The notes under the pieces are model-generated. The model had not been told where the DNA came from. It made no database searches and saw nothing but the letters and a program-made list of their open reading frames with translations. A stretch of DNA of 5,644 bases, from NCBI GenBank assembly GCA_023301245.1, contig JALZUV010000164.1, positions 1 to 5,644 on the forward strand, in the 5' to 3' direction. The number at the start of each line of letters is the position of its first letter. The stretch's first letter is position 1. Position numbers and translations under genes: made by a program. This DNA comes from Rickettsiales bacterium (GTDB taxonomy: Bacteria; Pseudomonadota; Alphaproteobacteria; Rickettsiales; JALZUV01). Shown one piece after another: positions 1 through 3,858 of the stretch.

Positions 1-15
1 CCCTTGATTGCTTCA

Positions 16-33
16 CTAATTCACAAGAATTAG
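16..33. promoter_or_regulatory. 18-bp palindrome upstream of the first PEP-CTERM gene
   Basis: CTAATTC (16-22) and GAATTAG (27-33) form a perfect 7-bp inverted repeat around ACAA, ending 46 bp before the chosen start codon. A -35-like TTGATT lies at 4-9, but no convincing -10 follows at the right distance. The element could be an operator or a short 5' UTR hairpin. It has no T tail, so a terminator of an upstream gene is unlikely. The role is inferred from position only. Confidence 0.4.
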
Positions 34-79
34 GCTCATGAATCGGTCGCCGAGAAACAAAAAACAAAAAACCCAAATT

Positions 80-703
80 ATGAAAAAAACAATTATTACT
101 CTTAGTTCTGTTATCGCTCTTTCAAGCGCAGCAAATGCTCAAGTAACTTTCGTCCCAACTAGTCTTGATTCTAGCTTCACAGGCACAGGTACAACGATCA
201 ACGGAACGTTTGACATTTCAGCACTTACTGGAATCGCTGGCCTTCAAGTGACTGTTACCAATGGACTAATCGGCAATAGTGGCACTATTTTCAACGCTAG
301 GCCTGCTGAAACCGTCTTCGTGTTTAACCAGGCTGTAGACGTTTTGGTAGAACATGGCCCCTCACTTCCTCTCAACATTAATGAAGGCATTACCAGTGAT
401 GCCCCAATCAGTTTCACGGGAGTACTTGCACCTGGCGTCACTGTTAATGAGGTACCAGGTCTTAATGGGGCACCAAATCTTTCTGAAGTAGTAGCCGCAG
501 CGACTGCCACTGGTGGAGGAGATGGCAACATTTTCACTTTCACCTCTGCTGGCGCGACGACTATTACGGCATTCTCTAGCAGAACCATTGGAACAAACGG
601 TTTCTCGTTTCAAGTTACTCCGAATTCTGTTCCCGAGCCATCTACTGCTCTCCTTGGAGCACTTGCTGGTCTTGGTTTCCTTGCTCGTCGCAAGCGTGCC
701 TAA
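80..703 (+). CDS. PEP-CTERM sorting-signal secreted protein, 207 aa
   Basis: This is probably an exported protein anchored or processed at the cell surface by an exosortase. Residues 1-20 (MKKTIITLSSVIALSSAANA) form a clear Sec signal peptide with an Ala-x-Ala site before Gln21. The mature part (21-180) is rich in Thr, Gly, Ser and Ala, has no cysteine, and looks like a beta-rich extracellular domain I cannot assign to a family. Residues 184-207 are a PEP-CTERM signal: VPEPST, a hydrophobic stretch, then ARRKRA. I chose the ATG at 80 over the in-frame ATG at 38 because the latter would put 14 polar and basic residues (MNRSPRNKKQ...) ahead of the signal peptide. No Shine-Dalgarno sequence precedes it. 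The leader at 53-79 is 19 of 27 A and contains a period-7 ACAAAAA repeat (57-72). The gene ends before its own terminator, so it is probably monocistronic. No exosortase gene is in the window. Confidence 0.9.
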   Translation: MKKTIITLSSVIALSSAANAQVTFVPTSLDSSFTGTGTTINGTFDISALTGIAGLQVTVTNGLIGNSGTIFNARPAETVFVFNQAVDVLVEHGPSLPLNINEGITSDAPISFTGVLAPGVTVNEVPGLNGAPNLSEVVAAATATGGGDGNIFTFTSAGATTITAFSSRTIGTNGFSFQVTPNSVPEPSTALLGALAGLGFLARRKRA

Positions 704-710
704 ATTCAAC

Positions 711-745
711 TTTAGTGACGATCTCATCGAGATTCAGTCACTAAG
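711..745 (+). repeat. 3' UTR hairpin ahead of the terminator
   Basis: TTAGTGAC (712-719) pairs perfectly with GTCACTAA (737-744), with a possible T-G pair outside (711/745). Inside, ATCTC (721-725) pairs with GAGAT (729-733) around ATC. The two nested stems start 8 nt after the stop codon and lie 9 nt before the intrinsic terminator, so the mRNA 3' end would carry two consecutive stem-loops. The element has no T tail. It may protect the mRNA end or be part of a 3'-derived small RNA; both are inference. Confidence 0.5.
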
Positions 746-753
746 ATTTCCCT

Positions 754-791
754 AGAACCCGTTTTGGCTTTGCCAAGACGGGTTCTTTTTT
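754..791 (+). terminator. strong intrinsic terminator of the first PEP-CTERM gene
   Basis: Positions 754-768 pair with 772-786 around a TTT loop. This gives a 15-bp stem with one T-G wobble (763/777), followed by six Ts (786-791). The core arms are AGAACCCGT and ACGGGTTCT. It is a textbook Rho-independent terminator 51 nt after the stop codon and isolates the gene from the region downstream. Confidence 0.92.
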
Positions 792-831
792 GGTTCTCCG
801 TGGATTAAAATATCTCCAGGAGCCATGCGAA

Positions 832-894
832 ATGAAACAGGAATTAACATCACGTATTACCGGATTACTATTACGCTCCGTAAACACCTCCTAA
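832..894 (+). CDS. possible 20-codon leader peptide
   Basis: The ORF reads MKQELTSRITGLLLRSVNTS. Its ATG lies 9 nt after AGGAG (818-822), a good Shine-Dalgarno match, whereas the long genes in this window lack one. Its last codons (Val-Asn-Thr-Ser) are encoded by the left arm of the inverted repeat at 880-890, and its stop (892-894) lies just beyond that arm. A translating ribosome would therefore cover the arm. An overlapping 32-codon ORF in another frame (825-923) also crosses the arm, but its ATG is only 2 nt from AGGAG and so is less likely. No homology is recognised. Short ORFs occur by chance, so this call rests on the arrangement. Confidence 0.25.
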   Translation: MKQELTSRITGLLLRSVNTS

Positions 895-945
895 AGGTTC
901 GCAAAAATTCAGTGAATATTTAAGATATTAGATAGAGGTGTTTAC
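880..945 (+). promoter_or_regulatory. 11-bp inverted repeat that could sequester a ribosome binding site
   Basis: GTAAACACCTC (880-890) and GAGGTGTTTAC (935-945) are perfect reverse complements separated by 44 nt. The right arm contains GAGGTG (935-940), a Shine-Dalgarno-like sequence 6 nt before the ATG at 947. In RNA the two arms would pair and hide that site. The loop can form a small inner stem, AATAT/ATATT (915-919/925-929). There is no T tail, so it is not an intrinsic terminator. Alternatives are an operator or the terminal repeats of a tiny element, though no target-site duplication is visible. Confidence 0.45.
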
Positions 946-946
946 A

Positions 947-1018
947 ATGACTCGCAAAAAAAATCCACCGCACCTCTTTCTTCACCGCCCCCACACGACC
1001 GGATCCCGTCCAAGCTGA
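947..1018 (+). CDS. possible 23-codon small ORF behind a masked ribosome binding site
   Basis: The reading frame begins MTRKKNPPHL and ends RPS at a TGA. It is basic and proline/histidine-rich, with no recognised domain. Support comes mainly from GAGGTG 6 nt upstream of the ATG, at good Shine-Dalgarno spacing. The frame runs into the C-rich tract, which explains the Pro/His bias and weakens the case for a real protein. It may be the start of a decayed gene or a small regulatory ORF. Confidence 0.2.
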   Translation: MTRKKNPPHLFLHRPHTTGSRPS

Positions 1019-1080
1019 CTGAATGAACCAATCCCAGCGTACCCCCAGAATCCGCCACTTCCCCACTTACTGGCCTTACC
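961..1080 (+). other. C-rich, G-poor tract, possible Rho-loading (rut) region
   Basis: In these 120 bases I count 54 C and 16 G on the + strand. High C with low G and frequent YC dinucleotides over about 80-100 nt is the known character of Rho utilisation sites in transcribed RNA. The bias stands out from the coding regions on either side. It would matter only if transcripts run through here. A decayed gene of unusual composition is the alternative. Confidence 0.3.
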
Positions 1081-1104
1081 GCAACCACTCCCTGAGTGGT
1101 TGCG
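1080..1104. repeat. 11-bp perfect stem with a 3-nt loop
   Basis: CGCAACCACTC (1080-1090) and GAGTGGTTGCG (1094-1104) are exact reverse complements around CCT. The hairpin is GC-rich and compact on either strand. Neither strand has a T run after it, so it is not a classical intrinsic terminator. It directly follows the C-rich tract, where it could act as a pause or RNA 3'-end stem; that is inference. Confidence 0.6.
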
Positions 1105-1139
1105 CAGCCTATCGATCTCGCCACTAACAAGAACCCTCG

Positions 1140-1265
1140 ATGAAGAAAACACAGCTAATCATCATTATCTTCCTTGCTACGACCCTATACTGGTTCAACG
1201 CCCCCGCCCCCCCCCTCTCCAGTCTGCTGAAGGGGAGCAGACTAGGCCACTTGCGAACCAGATAA
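1140..1265 (+). CDS. possible small secreted or membrane protein, 41 aa, with C9 tract
   Basis: The ORF begins MKKTQLIIIIFLATTLYWFN, a basic start followed by a hydrophobic core that resembles a signal peptide or single membrane helix. A short Pro/Ala stretch and a basic tail ending RTR follow. No family is recognised and no Shine-Dalgarno sequence is evident, as for the long genes here. A run of nine Cs (1207-1215) lies at codons 23-26. One extra C would shift into a frame open to 1312 and give about 57 residues with a polar tail (PLQSAEGEQTR...). Losing one C would end the product at 1228-1230. So this may be a length-variable gene, a frameshifted remnant, or chance. Confidence 0.3.
   Translation: MKKTQLIIIIFLATTLYWFNAPAPPLSSLLKGSRLGHLRTR
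1221..1243. repeat. 8-bp inverted repeat with 7-nt loop
   Basis: AGTCTGCT (1221-1228) and AGCAGACT (1236-1243) are perfect reverse complements around GAAGGGG. It lies 5 nt after the C9 tract, inside the small ORF, and has no T tail. A stem just downstream of a slippery homopolymer can stall polymerase or ribosomes, but no such role is shown. Confidence 0.45.
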
Positions 1266-1342
1266 CGACTTCAGCTGATTCGGAGAACTCAACGAGACAA
1301 CTTCGGAGATGATTAAGATTTAGGAATTTCACAGGAATCCGT

Positions 1343-1354
1343 AAGATTAATCTT
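1343..1354. promoter_or_regulatory. 12-bp perfect palindrome
   Basis: AAGATTAATCTT reads identically on both strands. It lies about 50 bp upstream of the -35 box at 1406, a common place for an activator or repressor dimer. Two AGGAAT copies lie just before it (1322-1327 and 1333-1338). The binding protein is unknown. Confidence 0.3.
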
Positions 1355-1390
1355 GAACTCAAACGCAAAGCATGGTCTTATATTAACATC

Positions 1391-1435
1391 GAATCGGAAT
1401 CGACCTTGACTCATACATTGAGTGACCGCTAATCT
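1391..1435 (+). promoter_or_regulatory. sigma70-like promoter for the second PEP-CTERM gene
   Basis: TTGACT (1406-1411) and TAATCT (1430-1435) are separated by 18 bp, a good match to a housekeeping promoter. Transcription would start near 1442 and leave a leader of roughly 78 nt. A perfect tandem GAATCG repeat (1391-1402) ends 3 bp before the -35 box, and ACTCA/TGAGT (1409-1413/1419-1423) forms an inverted repeat overlapping it. Both could be regulator sites. The promoter fits with the preceding gene having its own terminator. Confidence 0.5.
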
Positions 1436-1519
1436 ATCCCCCAATAGCCGTAATATAGTTAGAATACGGAGAACGCGGATTTAAATCAAGATACAGATAT
1501 TTAAAACAAACTAAAAACT

Positions 1520-2155
1520 GTGAAAACGACGATCACACTCCTAATCCTATCCTCTACCTCTATCTTATCAGCGCAATCCCTACGCCTCGACACGATCTCA
1601 GAATTACGTGCCGGGAATGATATTAACCTTATCCGCACCTCGACTGGAGAGATTATCCGAGTGAGCGTTTCCGGAAACGGAAACCATCCATCTATCGGTC
1701 TATTCGGTGGGACCGGAAACGGATTCGAAATTGGGCTCAATTTCAGCTCTCCAATTGATTATTCCGAAATCTTGGCCATTACTCCTATTACCGATATCGA
1801 CACTACTGGTTTTGTCTCAGCTGATCTCACACTTTCTGGTGGGACCATCACGGATTTAAATGGAACAATCACGCGATCTGGTAGTATTTCCGTCGTTATT
1901 AATAACCCTGGCGCATCTCTCTCTTTCGCCTTCCAAGGGGAAGAAGGTTCTGATGCTCAATTCCAAGCTAGTCCAGCATCCAATGTAGGAGCGGGTAGCT
2001 TTACCAATATTGAGTTTGCCACTGCCGGAGGTGACTTCATCGGATCAACATACTCACTGACGGGATTTACGGTTACGTCCATTCCGGAGCCATCTTCGCC
2101 CCTTCTTATCGGCCTCGGTAGTCTCTGTTTCATGGCGCGCCGCAAGCGTTCATAA
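1520..2155 (+). CDS. PEP-CTERM sorting-signal secreted protein, 211 aa
   Basis: This is a second exported protein expected to be handled by an exosortase. The start is a GTG at 1520, which gives MKTTITLLILSSTSILSAQ directly, a complete signal peptide with likely cleavage after Ala18. The mature domain (19-185) has alternating Thr/Ser/Ile/Gly strands suggesting a beta-sandwich; no family is recognised. Residues 188-211 are the PEP-CTERM signal: IPEPSS, a hydrophobic run containing one cysteine (Cys203), then ARRKRS. Only the signal peptide and C-terminal tail clearly resemble the protein at 80-703; the middle regions show no obvious alignment by eye. No Shine-Dalgarno sequence is seen: the leader at 1501-1519 is 12 of 19 A, like that of the first gene. 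It has its own promoter and terminator, and so is probably a single-gene unit converging on the DUF1501 gene. Confidence 0.9.
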   Translation: MKTTITLLILSSTSILSAQSLRLDTISELRAGNDINLIRTSTGEIIRVSVSGNGNHPSIGLFGGTGNGFEIGLNFSSPIDYSEILAITPITDIDTTGFVSADLTLSGGTITDLNGTITRSGSISVVINNPGASLSFAFQGEEGSDAQFQASPASNVGAGSFTNIEFATAGGDFIGSTYSLTGFTVTSIPEPSSPLLIGLGSLCFMARRKRS

Positions 2156-2173
2156 ATAATTAACAAGACTCTT

Positions 2174-2208
2174 AAGCCCGCGTTGATTTATTCAACTCGG
2201 GCTTTTTT
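2174..2208 (+). terminator. intrinsic terminator of the second PEP-CTERM gene
   Basis: AAGCCCG (2174-2180) pairs with CGGGCTT (2198-2204), then a C-T mismatch, then GTTGA/TCAAC (2182-2186/2192-2196) around TTTAT. Six Ts (2203-2208) follow. It lies 18 nt after the stop codon. On the minus strand the stem is preceded by As but followed by only two Ts, so it should be weak in the opposite direction. Confidence 0.9.
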
Positions 2209-2394
2209 CTATCCGTGAAGAGAGCGGCCATCTTTCCAGCTTACCTTGATAGGAGCTTGCGAGACGACGCGGGAGCAATGCACCTTCGAGACTTCACGAA
2301 CTACGCTTACAACGAACCTACTCTTCCGCCCTCTTGCGATTCGCTCTAGCGACACGCACCAGTCAACTTGTGAAATTTTAGACGCCTTTAACAA
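2209..2394 (-). CDS. possible small basic protein behind DUF1501, 61 aa
   Basis: This frame opens with a TTG 6 nt after the DUF1501 stop codon and ends exactly where the T tail of the convergent terminator begins. The product is strongly basic, with segments such as SLERIARGRKSRFVVSVVRE, two cysteines and no signal peptide. I recognise no family. Its tight spacing suggests co-translation with the DUF1800-DUF1501 unit. Against it: a rare start codon, no Shine-Dalgarno sequence, short length, and the fact that a 61-codon open frame can arise by chance. If it is not coding, this 190-bp stretch is simply the 3' region of the operon, where I see no clear terminator on this strand. Confidence 0.3.
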   Translation of the reverse strand: MLKASKISQVDWCVSLERIARGRKSRFVVSVVREVSKVHCSRVVSQAPIKVSWKDGRSLHG

Positions 2395-2400
2395 GGAATA

Positions 2401-3849
2401 CTAGGAGATGTAACCAATAGGCGCACCACTACCGTCCCAAAAGTTACTCACATTTGGAAGGACTTGACCTAAATCTGATGCTTGGACTCCAAGCCAAAGG
2501 GCGAGTTCCGCAAAATACTCATCGGTAGAGAGAGACGGGAGCAATTGCCCAGTCGAACCAACATCAATTCCTCCAAAAAGAGTAAATTCTCCAGCATCGG
2601 GGTATTTTCCATAAACCTTTGCCCCATCGATCGCCCCTCCCATGACAAAGTGGTTTGCGCCCCAAGCATGATCACTCCCAGCGCCATTGGATCGGAGACT
2701 CCTAGAAAAATCAGAGGCGCTGAATAGAATGACTTCATCCTCCATTCCAAGTTCGACGAGAGCATTCCAGAAAGCCGTTACCGCTTCATCCACTTGCTGG
2801 AGCAACGGAGCCTGCCCACCTAGCAGGTTCACATGATTGTCCCAGCCTAAGCTGCGGACAAAGTAAGTCTGTCGTTGCGACCCTACCGTGGGTCCTGATG
2901 CGATTGATTGAGCAATCCCTCTGAGATCTTGCCCAAGAGGAGTATCGGGAAATACCGTGTTAATCTGAGCTGCGGCGAAGGCCTCACTAAAAATTTCATG
3001 GACTGAGTAGCTCCGGCTACTTTCGATCGCGAAGCTTTCTTCATAAATATTCTGATAGCTCTGCTCGAGAAGGCCTCTCGTCGTTGATGCGGGAGTTCTC
3101 CGAAAATCAACAGTGCCATCCACTCCGGTGAGGCCAAGACTGCCATCTTCAGAAATGGTATAGACAAAAGTGTCACTTCCTAATTGTAGAACATTATTTC
3201 CTGACAAGGAAATATTCATTGAGATACTACTGTCGTTGAACCCAGCAGAGGGCTGATTAATGATGTCTGCCATGCGCCCTAGCCAGCCTGTGGCATGATC
3301 TGAATCTTGGGGGACCGATGTTTGCCATTCTTGTATTTGGCTGTTGTGAGAAAAAAGAGATTGGGGTCTAAGAAAAGTTCCGCTTCGAACCTGCTCTATC
3401 GTAGTTGGCTCAATCAAGGTTCCCACGTTGGAGATAAAAGCTAAATTCCCCTGATTGAACATGGATTGCATGCCCCCCATGCTAGGATGGATACTGAAAT
3501 CTCTGTCATTATTCTCTGGGGTCTTGGGCGAGTTCTCACGGTTCAATGGCAATACGCTGCCAGTGCCATTATTGGGGAGAGCGAGATTGGTCCGGATGCT
3601 TTGATAATTACTGTATTCATCAGGGCTGGTGGGGACGAGCATGTTGTAGGAGTCATTACCACCTTCAAGAAAGAGGCAAACCAACGCTTTATATCCAGGC
3701 TCGCCGGTGGTCGATTGCGCAGCCACATTCCCCATCATCTTGAGGTTTAGAAGGCTACTATATAATGGGATAGATCCAATTGCCGCGCAGTTTAAAGATC
3801 CGATAAATTTTCTCCGATCGATATGGCTGGAAGAGTCTGTTTTTTTCAT
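2401..3849 (-). CDS. DUF1501 family exported protein, 482 aa
   Basis: The DUF1501 family (PF07394) has the alkaline-phosphatase/sulfatase-like fold; its reaction is not established. Residues 11-34 carry a Tat-type signal, DRRKFIG followed by a moderately hydrophobic stretch, so the folded protein is probably exported. Family signatures appear in order: ALVCLFLEGGNDSYNMLVP (55-73), HPSM (121-124), SHNSQIQEWQ (167-176), DHATGWLGRMAD (184-195), GWDNHVNLLGGQ (335-346), SASDFSRSL (377-385, where the family usually has an EFGRT-like motif) and DHAWGANHFVMGGAI (393-407). The conserved Asp, Asn and His residues in these motifs are candidates for metal or active-site positions. Length is normal for the family and the C-terminus is complete (DEYFAELALWLGV near 443-455). 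The ATG at 3849 lies 9 nt after the DUF1800 stop codon with no Shine-Dalgarno sequence, which suggests one operon with coupled translation. Confidence 0.93.
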   Translation of the reverse strand: MKKTDSSSHIDRRKFIGSLNCAAIGSIPLYSSLLNLKMMGNVAAQSTTGEPGYKALVCLFLEGGNDSYNMLVPTSPDEYSNYQSIRTNLALPNNGTGSVLPLNRENSPKTPENNDRDFSIHPSMGGMQSMFNQGNLAFISNVGTLIEPTTIEQVRSGTFLRPQSLFSHNSQIQEWQTSVPQDSDHATGWLGRMADIINQPSAGFNDSSISMNISLSGNNVLQLGSDTFVYTISEDGSLGLTGVDGTVDFRRTPASTTRGLLEQSYQNIYEESFAIESSRSYSVHEIFSEAFAAAQINTVFPDTPLGQDLRGIAQSIASGPTVGSQRQTYFVRSLGWDNHVNLLGGQAPLLQQVDEAVTAFWNALVELGMEDEVILFSASDFSRSLRSNGAGSDHAWGANHFVMGGAIDGAKVYGKYPDAGEFTLFGGIDVGSTGQLLPSLSTDEYFAELALWLGVQASDLGQVLPNVSNFWDGSGAPIGYIS

Positions 3850-3858
3850 GTGCGTGGA

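Larger units (their letters stand above)
792..1519. other. 728-bp region without a long gene, rich in structure and short ORFs
   Basis: No long convincing coding frame runs through this stretch on either strand; the ORFs of 62-70 codons in it start at TTG and show no recognisable protein features. It holds, in order: a short leader-like ORF (832-894) with AGGAG upstream; an 11-bp inverted repeat (880-890/935-945); a 23-codon ORF (947-1018); a C-rich, G-poor tract (about 961-1080); a compact hairpin (1080-1104); a signal-peptide-like ORF (1140-1265) with a C9 run and an internal hairpin (1221-1243); a 12-bp palindrome (1343-1354); and the promoter of the next gene. It could be regulatory RNA, a decayed gene, or both. 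Confidence 0.6.

Noticed and set aside
38..79. Upstream in-frame ATG at 38 as the start of the first PEP-CTERM protein
   Set aside because: It would add 14 polar, basic residues ahead of an otherwise perfect signal peptide, and the A-rich stretch reads better as an untranslated leader.
880..945. Inverted repeats as the ends of a miniature transposable element
   Set aside because: The unit is only 66 bp, the arms are 11 bp, and no flanking target duplication is visible. The Shine-Dalgarno arrangement explains the arms better.
942..1130. Minus-strand 62-codon frame across the C-rich tract
   Set aside because: It starts at a TTG, has a composition set by the G-rich strand, and shows no domain or ribosome site.
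2482..2727. Plus-strand open frames inside DUF1501 and DUF1800
   Set aside because: These are antisense shadows of well-supported genes with family motifs throughout.
3787..3789. Cys21 of DUF1501 as a lipobox cysteine
   Set aside because: The preceding residues are Ser-Leu-Asn, which do not fit the lipobox, and the hydrophobic stretch lies mainly after the cysteine; a Tat-type signal fits better.
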